A stretch of DNA of 64,000 nucleotides from Pectobacterium atrosepticum (GTDB lineage Bacteria; Pseudomonadota; Gammaproteobacteria; Enterobacterales; Enterobacteriaceae), in contig CP036163.1 of assembly GCA_019056595.1 (NCBI GenBank), positions 3,720,001-3,784,000 on the forward strand. Reading direction: 5' to 3'. Of the stretch, positions 1 through 9,497 are shown in pieces. How positions within the stretch are numbered: position 1 is the first letter of the stretch; the number at the start of each line of letters is the position of its first letter. A program made the translations under genes and the position numbers. Below the pieces are notes generated by a model. It was not told where the DNA came from. It saw nothing but the letters and a program-made list of their open reading frames with translations, and searched no databases.

Positions 1-1
1 C

Positions 2-928
2 GTATTCGGCGGAGCCAACCGCTACTATGCGACAAATCTGCTGACATATAAGTTGCGTCAGGGGATTGGTACAAATACTGTGCAAAACCGCAGGTCACCT
101 ACTGCACCATGGACTGCAGCTTCGGAAAGAACGGGAACCAATTACGCCGTTTCTGATTTAAATACGCCTTATAGCGATGAAGTGACGCTAGGGTTATCAC
201 AGCGCGTGATGGATACAGTTTGGACGGCAAAATGGGTTAACCGTCAGGGGAAGGATCAGTTTGGTCGCGAAACGACCACGATTGATGGCCAAAGTTACCG
301 CGTGATGAATAATGATGGTCGGACAGAGGGGAATACACTGTCTTTAGAAGTGGAGCCAATTAGCCCGCACCGTTTTAGCTTTGCTGAAGTGAACTGGAAA
401 TTGGGTGCTAGCATCACGAAAAATAAAGCTAATTCGATCGCTTACTACGAGGATACGAATACAGACGAGAGTCGGGTGATTGTTGACGGTAAGTTGATGT
501 ATAAGGGCGATATGGATGCGATGGATTTCAATACTCCATGGCGGGCCTTCCTGAGTGTGGATACTTACTTCCCTGCGGCTCGTCTCAACTGGGGGCAGAG
601 CGTGGGCTATATCGCGGGTTACAAAGGCTATACAACCTTGTCATCCGCGACGGTGTGCCCCGGCGGTAGCCCTGCGTGTAATGCTGAACCTAGCTTTACA
701 GGAAGCGCTATAGAATATATCTCGACCCAATATGACGACTTTATCTCCTACGACTGGCGTTTCTCCTACTCGCAGCCGGTATACAAAACTCAGACGCTGG
801 ATATCACTCTGGATGTACTGAACGTTTTAGATAACGTGGTCGAAACATCGCAAAAAACTGCTTCTGGTAGTGCCGTCACCTACAAACCCGGCCGTCAGTT
901 CTGGCTTGGCGTCGCTTACACCTGGTAA
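2..928 (+). CDS. fusA: TonB-dependent outer-membrane receptor, C-terminal part (FusA-like), truncated by the window edge
   Basis: The reading frame is open from base 2, so the gene begins before the window and only about 308 C-terminal residues are visible. The part seen is beta-barrel-like, with alternating aromatic and polar strands, and ends with an aromatic residue (AYTW), as outer-membrane barrels do. A Cys pair (VCPGG..PACN) lies in an apparent extracellular loop. Identity is inferred mainly from context: a periplasmic M16 protease and a YddA-type ABC protein follow directly. That matches the Pectobacterium Fus system, in which FusA imports plant ferredoxin, and also E. coli yddB-pqqL-yddA. 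No plug domain or TonB box can be checked here. Another YddB-like siderophore or protein receptor is possible. Confidence 0.7.
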   Translation, partial: VFGGANRYYATNLLTYKLRQGIGTNTVQNRRSPTAPWTAASERTGTNYAVSDLNTPYSDEVTLGLSQRVMDTVWTAKWVNRQGKDQFGRETTTIDGQSYRVMNNDGRTEGNTLSLEVEPISPHRFSFAEVNWKLGASITKNKANSIAYYEDTNTDESRVIVDGKLMYKGDMDAMDFNTPWRAFLSVDTYFPAARLNWGQSVGYIAGYKGYTTLSSATVCPGGSPACNAEPSFTGSAIEYISTQYDDFISYDWRFSYSQPVYKTQTLDITLDVLNVLDNVVETSQKTASGSAVTYKPGRQFWLGVAYTW

Positions 929-934
929 ATCCTA

Positions 935-978
935 TGCCCTGTCATTCGTCACATGCTGACGTATGACGGGGCATTTTG
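935..978 (+). terminator. Hairpin with T-run between receptor and protease genes
   Basis: Arms 935-945 and 963-973 pair over 11 bp with a single G-U type mismatch and are followed by TTTT. It looks like an intrinsic terminator or attenuator. It would lower expression of fusCD relative to the receptor, or stabilise the receptor mRNA. Confidence 0.6.
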
Positions 979-1033
979 CATTGATGCACTCAAAGAATTG
1001 CCTTACGGCAAAAATAAAAACGAAAAGGTTGTT

Positions 1034-3808
1034 ATGAACTGGAAGAAATGTTGCTGGTTATCGCTAACGGCTGTCGGTCTGTTAGCGGGAAGCGTTGTAA
1101 GCCAGGCTGAAGAAATAAAAAGTCCGTTGCCGGTTTTTAAAGAAGGAACGCTGGCGAATGGATTTCGTTACACCCTCGTGCAGCTGGAAGGGCCGAAGAC
1201 GCGAGTGGATATTCGCCTGATTGTTGATGTCGGGTCGATTGATGAGAAAGACAATGAATCCGGCGTGGCGCACATGGTGGAGCATATGGTGTTCCGCGCC
1301 AGCGACGAGTTTCCTCAAGGTGTGAGTACGGAACTGCATAAACAAGGCTGGGGACGCGGTCAGAGCTATAACGCCGTAACCAACTATGAACGCACCATGT
1401 ACATGATGAGCCCGCCGAAAGGTAACCTCGATCTGGGAGCGACTTTGCAGGCGCTGAGCCAGATGACGGGCCATGCCAAGCTGTTGCAAAGCGATCTCGA
1501 CGACGAGCGCAAAATCATTCTGGAAGAGTGGCGCGGCAAGCTGGGTGTAGCGGAACGCATGAACCAGCAGCGCGTACAGGCTATTCGGCATGACTCCCGT
1601 TATCCTTCCCGCCCGGTAATTGGCACGGAAGAGTCGATTAACGATACGCCGGCCAGCGTGCTGCAGGATTTCTATCAGCGTTGGTATCACCCGTCGAATA
1701 TGCGTTTGATGATTATTGGTGATATCACGCCTGCGGATGCGGAGCGCGAAATTCAACGCTATTTTGCAGCGCTGCCGAATGTCGCGGTGCCTACACGTGA
1801 TTACTACGAACCGTTACTGAAACCGCAGCTCAAAGTGGCGCGTTTGCAGGATAGCCAAAGCGGCAGCAGTCAGGTGTCGTTTGTCTACCGTTTCAATGAT
1901 AAAGACGCATTCGGCCAATCAGAGTACCGTCACCGTTTACTTACGCAAATCACGATGTCTGCGGTAACGCGTCAGGTTCGTCGACAAAAAGCGGAACTGC
2001 CGCAAGACGCTAGTAGTCTGGTGGTGCGTAAATCGGATATTGGCAAAACCACCGCAGCACTGGGCTTTTTCGCCAATGTGATGCCGGGTGGTCATGACGC
2101 CGCTATTTCCGCCGTACTGAAAGAAATTGAGCGATTTAAACGCTATCCGTTAAATGAGCAGGACATCACGGAGATCACCTCCGACATTCGTGAAGTCGCG
2201 CAGCGTATGAGCGTTACCCCTGAAACGCGCGAGTTTGCGGATTGGGTTCAGCAGTTGACCATCGTATGGCAACAGGATCGCCCTTATGTCGGCAGCCAGC
2301 AGCGTGGTAAAGACGCGCTGGAAGCGCTGGACACGATTAAGGGGGAAGATGTGAACCGCCATTGGCAACGCTGGTTAGCTTCGCCGGATACGCTGGCGCA
2401 GTTTAGCGTGCCGGGCGCGACACCTTTCACGTTGCCTAAGCCGGATGCGATTAGCAAATTGCAGAAGCAGTGGGCGCTGGCGACACTGGCACCGCTGCGA
2501 TTGGAAGAGAAGAAAATCATCCCTGAGCTTCCTTCTGTGACACAAAGCGGAAAACGCACGGCGGTGAAGACCTTTGCTGCACAGAAAGTAGAGCAGTGGC
2601 AACTGAGCAACGGCGATCGCGTGGTATGGCTACGTGCGCCAGAAGCGGGTAAGAAAGTGTATCTTACCGCGACGAGTCAGGCTGGGTTCATGGCAACTGC
2701 GATGAATCCGTGGCAGGCACAGTTGGCGAGTCAACTGGTCAATCAAAGCGGCCCCGCGACGTGGAGTGGAGAATCGTTAAGTAACTGGAAAAAAGAAAAA
2801 ACGCTGTCGCTGAGCATCGATCAGGAAGCGGATCAACTGACGTTGAGTGGAACCGCGCCAACGGAGCAGCTAGCAAGTCTATTTGGGCTATACCGTGAGC
2901 TGAATGTGGCGCCGGGCATCGATCCTGATGTGATGAAAGAGAGCATGATGAGTCTGGCGCGTCAGAAGGCCAATGACGATCAGTCCGTCGGTGGAAAACG
3001 TGCTAGCGAAATGACTAAACTGCGCTTTGGCGAACCCGCCTGGCAGCAGCCTGAAATTGCAGAACTGAAGAAAATTTCTGCGCCAGCATTACTGTCACAG
3101 TGGCATAAAGCCGCTTCTGCACCAGTGACTTACTATCTGATCGCAGATATGCCCGCTACACAGCTGTTGCCACAGGTTGAACGCTATCTTGCGACCATTC
3201 CGCGTCAGCCTGCCAGCGAGGTAAAACAGCATCTGGCGCTGTCGGGTAAACGCGAAGCAACTTCTGCTATCAATGTCGAACCGCGTGCCGATATCCTGAC
3301 CTGGAGTTTCACGCCACATGCGTGGACGCCGCAGGCAGCGGTGCAGGTGAGCATTGCCCGTAACATTGCGAGTAAATATCTCAAGACGAGCCTACGTGAT
3401 GATGCTCTCGGTATTTACCGCATGCGTGTCGATAGCGAGCTGGAAGATAAGAAACAGCGTATCGAGACGGAGGTGAGCTTCACCAGCGCGCCTGAGCGTG
3501 CGCAGGAGCTGTGGACGCTGGCTGAGCAAGCCTTCTCTGAACTGCCGACGAAGATTACTCAGCAGGATGTGGATGAGCAGAAAGCACAGTTCATCCGTGC
3601 TGAAAAAGGGCGTCAGGGTGATCTGACCACGATACAGCGCCGCCTGATTCTGAGCTATCGCCATTACAACGATCCGCGTTATCTGAGTAATGCATCCAAA
3701 CTGGCGGACAGCATCACATTGGAAAGCGTACGCGCGATGTCAGCGAAGCTGTATAACCCGGATAACCGCGTGCTTTACATCACCTTGCCGCAAGAGGTGA
3801 AAGAGTGA
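1034..3808 (+). CDS. fusC: Periplasmic M16-family zinc protease (FusC/PqqL-like)
   Basis: A 924-residue inverzincin-type protease. The inverted zinc motif HMVEH is at about residues 80-84, with a downstream ERKIILEEW helix that should supply the third zinc-ligand Glu. The chosen ATG begins MNWKKCCWLSL, giving a classical Sec signal peptide (cleavage near SQA-EE) after an AAGG ribosome site; an upstream in-frame ATG at 953 would bury that signal. In the family, FusC cleaves imported plant ferredoxin in the periplasm to release its iron-sulfur cluster; E. coli PqqL is the homologue. It lies about 105 bp after the receptor and overlaps the ABC gene by 4 bases (GTGA), so the two are translationally coupled. 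The family is clear; ferredoxin as substrate is inferred from genus and context. Confidence 0.85.
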   Translation: MNWKKCCWLSLTAVGLLAGSVVSQAEEIKSPLPVFKEGTLANGFRYTLVQLEGPKTRVDIRLIVDVGSIDEKDNESGVAHMVEHMVFRASDEFPQGVSTELHKQGWGRGQSYNAVTNYERTMYMMSPPKGNLDLGATLQALSQMTGHAKLLQSDLDDERKIILEEWRGKLGVAERMNQQRVQAIRHDSRYPSRPVIGTEESINDTPASVLQDFYQRWYHPSNMRLMIIGDITPADAEREIQRYFAALPNVAVPTRDYYEPLLKPQLKVARLQDSQSGSSQVSFVYRFNDKDAFGQSEYRHRLLTQITMSAVTRQVRRQKAELPQDASSLVVRKSDIGKTTAALGFFANVMPGGHDAAISAVLKEIERFKRYPLNEQDITEITSDIREVAQRMSVTPETREFADWVQQLTIVWQQDRPYVGSQQRGKDALEALDTIKGEDVNRHWQRWLASPDTLAQFSVPGATPFTLPKPDAISKLQKQWALATLAPLRLEEKKIIPELPSVTQSGKRTAVKTFAAQKVEQWQLSNGDRVVWLRAPEAGKKVYLTATSQAGFMATAMNPWQAQLASQLVNQSGPATWSGESLSNWKKEKTLSLSIDQEADQLTLSGTAPTEQLASLFGLYRELNVAPGIDPDVMKESMMSLARQKANDDQSVGGKRASEMTKLRFGEPAWQQPEIAELKKISAPALLSQWHKAASAPVTYYLIADMPATQLLPQVERYLATIPRQPASEVKQHLALSGKREATSAINVEPRADILTWSFTPHAWTPQAAVQVSIARNIASKYLKTSLRDDALGIYRMRVDSELEDKKQRIETEVSFTSAPERAQELWTLAEQAFSELPTKITQQDVDEQKAQFIRAEKGRQGDLTTIQRRLILSYRHYNDPRYLSNASKLADSITLESVRAMSAKLYNPDNRVLYITLPQEVKE

Positions 3809-5478
3809 AGAAGATGGCGGCACAGTTTGTCGATCTCTGCCGTCCTTTTTGGCGGGGAAAACAAGGTTGGTTAGCGCTGTTACTTCTCATTACCGCGACC
3901 AGCATGGGATGGGCAATCGTCTATCTCAACGTATTGCTCAATGATTGGAGTAAAACGTTTTACGATGCGCTCGGTTCGTTTGATAGCAGCGTGCTGCTAT
4001 CTCTGATGAAAGAGTACGGCATCTATATCCTGATTTATATCGTGGTATTTGTGCATCAGGACTGGTTCACCCGCTGGTTGATCATTCGTTGGCGTAGTGC
4101 TCTAACGGAAGAGCTAGTGAATAGCTGGCTGGCAAAGCGGGCGTTTTATCGGATGTCGTTAGCGGGAAAAATCGACAATCCCGATCAACGCATCGCCGAG
4201 GATATCAGCTTATTTGTTGATAAAACGGTGAGTCTGGTGGTGTCGTTCTTGGTTGTGACTGCCCAGTTGTCGTCTTTCGTCATCATTCTCTGGGAATTAT
4301 CGGGAGTGCAGCGCTTTACGTTGTTCGGTGAAGAGTGGGTAATCAAAGGTTATCTGGTCTGGGCGGTTATTCTCTATACCGTGTTCGGAACCTTGATTAC
4401 GCATCTGATCGGTAAACGGCTGCACGGTATTAACTATGAAAAACAACGCGCTGAAGCAGATTTTCGTGCTTCGCTGTTGCGTAAGCATGATAATGCCGAG
4501 CAAATTGCACTATATGGTGGTGAACAGCAGGAAAAAAGCCATCTTCAGCGCCAATTTTCTGTGATTGTCTCTAACTGGTGGCGTTCAATGAATACGGAAC
4601 GTAACCTGGGCTTTTTCACCACGGGTTACATGCGTATTAGCTTGATCGTCCCTATTTTTGCTGCATTACCTGCTTTTCTCAGCAAAACGGTGACACTCGG
4701 TGGGTTGATGCAAATCCGCGGAGCGTTTGCACAGGTACATAGTGCATTGAGCTGGTTTATCCGTATGTACAAAGAGCTGGTGGAATTATCAGCCAGCATG
4801 GAGCGTCTCAGCCAGTTCAAACAGGAAATCAAACGTCACCAGTCAGAACAGGAAGTGGCTCCCGTTGGTGAGCGTTTGCAGGTGGATCAGCTTTCTTTCA
4901 CCACTCCGCAAGGTTCTCCGCTGCTACAAAATGTGGATCTGAGTTGTGACGCAGGTAGCTGGAGTAAACTTTCTGGCCGCAGCGGGTTGGGGAAATCAAC
5001 GCTGCTGCGTACGCTAAATGGTCTGTGGCCGTATTACGATGGCCGCTGGCAGTCGCTTGAGGGTCATAGCCTGCTGTTACCGCAGCAAAGCTATTTGGGG
5101 CAGGGTACGCTGGCAGAAATTCTCTGCTACCCGCATCCGCCGCTGGCCGACAGCGAGATGCTGCGTCAGACGCTGGATAGCGTCGGGCTGGGTGCATGGC
5201 GCGATCGTTTGAGTGAACAACTGAACTGGGATCGGGTATTCTCCGGTGGCGAACGGCAGCGTATTGCCTTTGCCCGCGCGTTGATTGCCAAACCTGACAC
5301 GCTCTATCTGGACGAAGCGACCAGCAATCTGGATCACGATTCAGCCAGACAACTTCTGGCGTTGGTCAAGCTGGCGTTGCCGATGTGTACCGTGGTGGCA
5401 ATTACGCACCAGACGGAGCTGGACGATCTGTTCCCGCATCGTTATGACCTAACAGATTTTGCCTCACAGCGTAGTTGA
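3805..5478 (+). CDS. fusD: SbmA/YddA-type ABC transporter, fused membrane and ATPase domains (FusD-like)
   Basis: A 557-residue single-chain half transporter. The N-terminal part (about 1-330) has several hydrophobic helices of the ABC_membrane_2/SbmA-BacA type. The C-terminal nucleotide-binding domain has Walker A GRSGLGKST (about 391), signature SGGERQR (about 482) and Walker B LYLDEATSNLD (about 500). The start is GTG, overlapping the protease stop. E. coli YddA has the same layout and adjacency to pqqL/yddB; in Pectobacterium the equivalent is FusD, proposed to handle peptide fragments after ferredoxin cleavage. Direction of transport and cargo cannot be read from the sequence. Confidence 0.8.
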   Translation: MKKMAAQFVDLCRPFWRGKQGWLALLLLITATSMGWAIVYLNVLLNDWSKTFYDALGSFDSSVLLSLMKEYGIYILIYIVVFVHQDWFTRWLIIRWRSALTEELVNSWLAKRAFYRMSLAGKIDNPDQRIAEDISLFVDKTVSLVVSFLVVTAQLSSFVIILWELSGVQRFTLFGEEWVIKGYLVWAVILYTVFGTLITHLIGKRLHGINYEKQRAEADFRASLLRKHDNAEQIALYGGEQQEKSHLQRQFSVIVSNWWRSMNTERNLGFFTTGYMRISLIVPIFAALPAFLSKTVTLGGLMQIRGAFAQVHSALSWFIRMYKELVELSASMERLSQFKQEIKRHQSEQEVAPVGERLQVDQLSFTTPQGSPLLQNVDLSCDAGSWSKLSGRSGLGKSTLLRTLNGLWPYYDGRWQSLEGHSLLLPQQSYLGQGTLAEILCYPHPPLADSEMLRQTLDSVGLGAWRDRLSEQLNWDRVFSGGERQRIAFARALIAKPDTLYLDEATSNLDHDSARQLLALVKLALPMCTVVAITHQTELDDLFPHRYDLTDFASQRS

Positions 5479-5486
5479 TGTTGTCC

Positions 5487-5520
5487 GCAGGCCTTCTGAC
5501 TCTCGGGAGGCCTGCAGTTC
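5487..5520 (+). terminator. Hairpin downstream of fusD
   Basis: Perfect 8-bp arms GCAGGCCT (5487-5494) and AGGCCTGC (5508-5515) lie just after the fusD stop. The following sequence is only moderately T-rich, so termination efficiency is uncertain. Confidence 0.5.
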
Positions 5521-5666
5521 TGGTAGGTTTCTTCCCATATGCCCCCTATAATCTTCCGCAGGATTATCCCGTCTTTTACGGCACTTTTCGTCGCTCGCAG
5601 ACTCAAATCCCCATCTTGCTAGGGTGTCTGACGACAGAAGCCGCTCAATTTTGAGGAGTACATACC

Positions 5667-6266
5667 ATGAATTTTCGCCCGCTGGGTTTATCGCTGGTGC
5701 TGGGTTTACCGCTGTTGCTGGCCGGATGTAGCACGCTTTCCAATTTTTCCTGGTCTAGCCTGTCGCCGTTTAACTGGTTCGGCAGTGCATTACAGGTCAC
5801 CGATGCAGGCGTTGGCGGCATCAATGCGGGTACACCGTTGTCCGAAGGGGCGTTACAGAACGCGCTGGATGGTAGTTATCAACTGCGTAGCGGAATGGGG
5901 ACATCCAACGGTCAACTGGTCGCGTTTTATCAGGCGCTGGACGGCAAAGACGTGAAGATGATCATCAGCGGTCAGCCGAAAGGCAGCGTGAGTAAAGTTG
6001 ACGTCATGGATCCGGCGATTGACAGCGCAGGTGGCGTGAAAATCGGTGACGCCTTTAGCAATACTTACAGCAAAGCATTTGAGTCCTGTCAGTTGGGACA
6101 AGGTGACGATGCGCAGAGCGTTGAGTGTGCTGCGCCACAGAGTACGCACGTCAGCTATGTCTATTCCGGTGAGTGGAGTGGTCCGGAAGGTTTGATGCCG
6201 CCCGACGATATTCTGAAAACCTGGAAAGTGAGCAAAATCGTGTGGCATGCGCAGGCGCGAAATTAA
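5667..6266 (+). CDS. yfeY: RpoE-regulated lipoprotein YfeY
   Basis: A 199-residue predicted lipoprotein. The signal sequence ends in a lipobox LLAGC, with Cys at about residue 21, so the mature protein is lipid-anchored and periplasm-facing. Its length and its position directly before a YfeX-type peroxidase match E. coli yfeY-yfeX. YfeY belongs to the sigmaE regulon in E. coli. Here a TCTGA element (5627-5631) could be a sigmaE -10, but I see no convincing GAACTT -35. A good ribosome site (GAGGAG) precedes the ATG. The biochemical function is unknown in the family. Confidence 0.75.
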   Translation: MNFRPLGLSLVLGLPLLLAGCSTLSNFSWSSLSPFNWFGSALQVTDAGVGGINAGTPLSEGALQNALDGSYQLRSGMGTSNGQLVAFYQALDGKDVKMIISGQPKGSVSKVDVMDPAIDSAGGVKIGDAFSNTYSKAFESCQLGQGDDAQSVECAAPQSTHVSYVYSGEWSGPEGLMPPDDILKTWKVSKIVWHAQARN

Positions 6267-6312
6267 TTCATCTTGATGTAAAAGACTAATTTGTTTTTAC
6301 GCAAGGTAAAAG

Positions 6313-6356
6313 TCAGGCGGCTTCGGGTATGATACCTGCGCCGCCTGATATTTTTT
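6313..6356 (+). terminator. Intrinsic terminator after yfeY
   Basis: Arms TCAGGCGGC (6313-6321) and GCCGCCTGA (6340-6348) pair perfectly over 9 bp and are followed by TATTTTTT. It should end yfeY transcripts before yfeX. Confidence 0.75.
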
Positions 6357-6432
6357 AGGCAGCCATATTCGCCATAACTACCGTAGTAAACCATAACAAC
6401 AAAAGAAAAAACTGACGCTTGAGGAAGCAGAA

Positions 6433-7332
6433 ATGACACCAATTCAAAGCGGTATTTTATTGGAACACCGCCGTTTTGCCATTTTTATGGAAGCGATGAT
6501 TCAGGGAGAGTTTGATGCTATCCGGCAGGGATGCAAAAAATTCTGTCAGACGTTACAAGAATTACAGCAGCAATATCCCGATGCCGGGTTAGGCGCCGTG
6601 CTGGCGTTTGGTAACGATGTTTGGCGCGATCTGGACTGCAATCACTGTGCAGCGGAACTCAAGCCATTCACGCCTTTGGGTAAAGGGCTTGCGCCTGCCA
6701 CGCAGCGCGATTTGTTGATCCATATTCAATCGCTCCGTCATGATGTCAATTTCACGCTGGCACAGGCGGCGCTCGCCGCGTTTGGTAGCGCGATTCGTAT
6801 CGAAGAAGAAACACACGGTTTCCGTTGGGTGGAAGATCGCGATTTAAGCGGCTTTATCGACGGCACGGAAAACCCGCAGGGCGATGCCCGTCACGCCGTG
6901 GCGATTATCCCTGAAGGCCAGCCGGATGCGGGCGGCAGCTACGTGTTTACTCAACGCTGGGAACACAATCTGAAGCAGTTACAGCGTTTTAGCGTGGAAC
7001 AGCAGGAACAGATGATCGGCCGTACGAAGCAGGATAATGAAGAGCTATCGTCCGATGAGCGCCCTGTCACCTCGCACCTCAGCCGCGTGGATTTAAAGGA
7101 AGATGGCAAAGGGCTGAAAATCCTGCGTCAGAGCCTGCCTTATGGCACCGCCAGCGGGAAGAACGGGCTTTACTTCGTCGCTTACTGCGCGCGTTTGCAC
7201 AACATTGAGCAGCAGTTGCTGAGTATGTTCGGCGGTCGTGACGGTAAACGTGACGACATGCTGCGCTTTACGCGTGCGGTCAGCGGCAGCTATTTCTTCG
7301 CGCCGTCTCTGGATCAGCTTTTGTCCCTGTAA
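6433..7332 (+). CDS. yfeX: DyP-type heme peroxidase YfeX
   Basis: A 299-residue cytoplasmic dye-decolorizing peroxidase, the same length as E. coli YfeX. The diagnostic GxxDG motif appears as GFIDGTENP (about 140-148), with the catalytic Asp. The proximal heme His is in VTSHLSRV (His215, as in E. coli numbering). There is no signal peptide. DyP enzymes oxidise phenolics and porphyrinogens with peroxide; an iron-from-heme deferrochelatase role was proposed and disputed for YfeX. Ribosome site GAGGAA precedes the ATG. It lies alone between two terminators. Confidence 0.9.
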   Translation: MTPIQSGILLEHRRFAIFMEAMIQGEFDAIRQGCKKFCQTLQELQQQYPDAGLGAVLAFGNDVWRDLDCNHCAAELKPFTPLGKGLAPATQRDLLIHIQSLRHDVNFTLAQAALAAFGSAIRIEEETHGFRWVEDRDLSGFIDGTENPQGDARHAVAIIPEGQPDAGGSYVFTQRWEHNLKQLQRFSVEQQEQMIGRTKQDNEELSSDERPVTSHLSRVDLKEDGKGLKILRQSLPYGTASGKNGLYFVAYCARLHNIEQQLLSMFGGRDGKRDDMLRFTRAVSGSYFFAPSLDQLLSL

Positions 7333-7350
7333 GATCCAACGTGTTTTCCT

Positions 7351-7390
7351 GATGCCTGTCTCCGTGCAGGCATCGGTTCTTTCAGCTTTC
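7351..7390 (+). terminator. Intrinsic terminator after yfeX
   Basis: Arms GATGCCTG (7351-7358) and CAGGCATC (7367-7374) with an 8-base loop, followed by a T-rich tract. Confidence 0.7.
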
Positions 7391-7614
7391 TTTCATGGGC
7401 TATCCTGCCGTATTTTCCTCTGCTATCTCTCCTCTTTTTTCCTGTTATCTCTCGCCGTGGTGTTATGCCCTTTAGCGCTTAAAAACTCCGAAATGTTATA
7501 TATAAAGGTTATATGTTAACCACCGCTTCCCCCTACACTGACAAGTGCATGCTATGCAAGCGATAGCCCCTATAACAAGGCCTACCGAATAGGCTAACTC
7601 TGGCAGGAAATAAG
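7391..7614 (+). promoter_or_regulatory. cysP upstream region, probable CysB-controlled promoter
   Basis: This gene-free stretch precedes the sulfate operon. It holds an AT-rich segment (about 7496-7520) with TTATATATAAAGG and ATATGTTAACC, the kind of sequence CysB footprints contain, then a leader. In enterobacteria CysB activates this operon under sulfur limitation. CysB sites are degenerate, so I cannot place one exactly. Confidence 0.35.
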
Positions 7615-8643
7615 ATGAATCAAGTACAGGTGAAAGGCTGGCTGGTGAAGGGTTCTCTGGCGCTGTCATTGCTGCTGGGTGGGCAGAGCGCGGTCTCTGC
7701 TACCGAGTTGCTGAACAGTTCTTATGATGTGTCGCGTGAGCTATTTGTTGCGCTCAATCCCGGCTTTGAAAAGCAGTGGTTGGCGCAGCACCCCAACGAT
7801 CCGCTGACGATCAAGCAGTCGCACGCGGGCTCGTCTAAACAGGCGCTGGCTATCCTGCAAGGCTTGAAGGCTGATGTTGTCACTTACAATCAGGTGACGG
7901 ACGTCCAGATCTTACACGATCGCGGTCAGTTGATTCCCGCCGATTGGCAGGCACGTTTACCGAATAACAGTTCTCCGTTCTACTCAACCATGGCTTTTCT
8001 GGTTCGCAAAGGTAATCCAAAAGGGATTCACGACTGGAACGATCTGGTACGTGATGACGTTAAGCTGATTTTCCCGAACCCGAAAACGTCCGGTAATGCC
8101 CGTTATACCTATCTGGCAGCCTGGGGCGCGACCAGTAAAGCCAACGGTGGCGATGAGGCTAAAACCCGTGCGTGGATAACGCGTTTTCTGGCGAACGTCG
8201 AGGTATTTGATACCGGCGGTCGCGGGGCAACGACCACGTTTGTTGAGCGTCAGTTGGGTGATGTGCTGATCAGCTTTGAATCTGAGGTGAATAACATCCG
8301 TAACCAGTACGGTGCTGAGAATTACGAGGTGATCGTCCCGAAGGTCAACGTACTGGCGGAATTCCCAGTGGCGTGGATTGATAAGAATGTCGAGAAGAAT
8401 GGCACCGAGCAGGCGGCAAAAGCCTATCTTAATTACCTTTATACGCCGGAAGCACAGAAGGTGATTACCGATTTTTACTACCGTGTGAATAACCCTGAAC
8501 TGGCGCAAGCGCTAAAATCCCGCTTCCCAGAGACCACCTTATTTCGGGTAGAAGATCAGTTTGGGTCATGGCCCCAAGTGATGAAAACCCATTTCGATAC
8601 CGGTGGTGAATTGGATAAACTGCTGGCGGCTGGTCGTCAGTAA
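7615..8643 (+). CDS. cysP: Thiosulfate/sulfate-binding periplasmic protein
   Basis: A 342-residue solute-binding protein with a Sec signal peptide (hydrophobic run about 12-28, cleavage near VSA-TE). It captures sulfate and thiosulfate in the periplasm for the CysUW permease. The family signature around SYDVSRELF, and the position as first gene before cysU and cysW, support CysP rather than Sbp. The stop overlaps the next start by one base (TAATG). The operon is expected to need CysB and N-acetylserine. Ribosome site AGGAAATAAG precedes the ATG. Confidence 0.95.
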   Translation: MNQVQVKGWLVKGSLALSLLLGGQSAVSATELLNSSYDVSRELFVALNPGFEKQWLAQHPNDPLTIKQSHAGSSKQALAILQGLKADVVTYNQVTDVQILHDRGQLIPADWQARLPNNSSPFYSTMAFLVRKGNPKGIHDWNDLVRDDVKLIFPNPKTSGNARYTYLAAWGATSKANGGDEAKTRAWITRFLANVEVFDTGGRGATTTFVERQLGDVLISFESEVNNIRNQYGAENYEVIVPKVNVLAEFPVAWIDKNVEKNGTEQAAKAYLNYLYTPEAQKVITDFYYRVNNPELAQALKSRFPETTLFRVEDQFGSWPQVMKTHFDTGGELDKLLAAGRQ

Positions 8644-9497
8644 TGTCTTTTGGTGCGGGTAACCTCTTTTCTGGTTCCAGTAAACGGGTGCTGCCGGGAT
8701 TCGCGCTGAGTCTGGGCAGCAGCCTGCTGTTTGTCTGTCTGATTCTGTTACTGCCCTTAAGTGCGCTAGTGATGCAACTCTCTGAAATGAGTTGGGCGCA
8801 GTACTGGGCGGTGATTACCAATCCACAGGTGGTGGCCGCTTACAAGGTGACGCTCTTGGCTGCCGGATTGGCGACGGTATTTAATGCGGGGTTTGGCCTG
8901 TTAATGGCGTGGATTCTGACGCGTTACCGCTTTCCCGGCCGTGCTCTGCTGGATGGGCTGATGGACTTACCCTTTGCGCTCCCCACCGCTGTAGCGGGGC
9001 TGACGCTGGCTGCACTGTTTTCAACCACAGGTTGGTACGGCGCATGGCTGGCCGAATACGGTATCAAGGTGTCCTATACCTGGCTTGGCATTACGGTCGC
9101 GATGGCATTCACCAGTATTCCTTTTGTGGTGCGCACCGTTCAACCGGTATTGGAAGATCTGGGGCCGGAATACGAAGAAGCGGCGCAGACGCTGGGAGCG
9201 AATCGCTGGCAGTGTTTTCGCTACGTTATTTTACCGGAATTAACCCCGGCGCTATTAACGGGCACGGCACTGTCGTTTGCCCGCAGTCTAGGCGAGTTTG
9301 GCGCGGTTATCTTTATTGCGGGTAATCTCGCCTGGCAGACGGAAGTTGTTTCGCTAATGATTTTTATCCGCTTGCAGGAGTTTGATTTCCCCGCCGCCAG
9401 CGCGATTGCTTCCGTCGTGTTAGCCGTTTCTTTATTGATACTGTTTGCTGTCAATGTGCTGCAAAGCCGTTTTGGTCAACGGACCCGGAGCGTGTAA
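8643..9497 (+). CDS. cysU: Sulfate/thiosulfate ABC permease subunit CysU (CysT)
   Basis: A 284-residue inner-membrane protein with about six hydrophobic segments and the permease EAA loop (EYEEAAQTLGANRWQ, about 178-192) that contacts the ATPase subunit. With CysW it forms the transmembrane channel fed by CysP. Its start overlaps the cysP stop by one base and its stop overlaps the cysW start by one base, giving strong translational coupling. Normal length for the family. Confidence 0.95.
   Translation: MSFGAGNLFSGSSKRVLPGFALSLGSSLLFVCLILLLPLSALVMQLSEMSWAQYWAVITNPQVVAAYKVTLLAAGLATVFNAGFGLLMAWILTRYRFPGRALLDGLMDLPFALPTAVAGLTLAALFSTTGWYGAWLAEYGIKVSYTWLGITVAMAFTSIPFVVRTVQPVLEDLGPEYEEAAQTLGANRWQCFRYVILPELTPALLTGTALSFARSLGEFGAVIFIAGNLAWQTEVVSLMIFIRLQEFDFPAASAIASVVLAVSLLILFAVNVLQSRFGQRTRSV

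Noticed and set aside
1082-1756. Long open frame on the minus strand inside the protease gene
   Set aside because: It is antisense to fusC, has no family signature and arises from the codon usage of the real gene.
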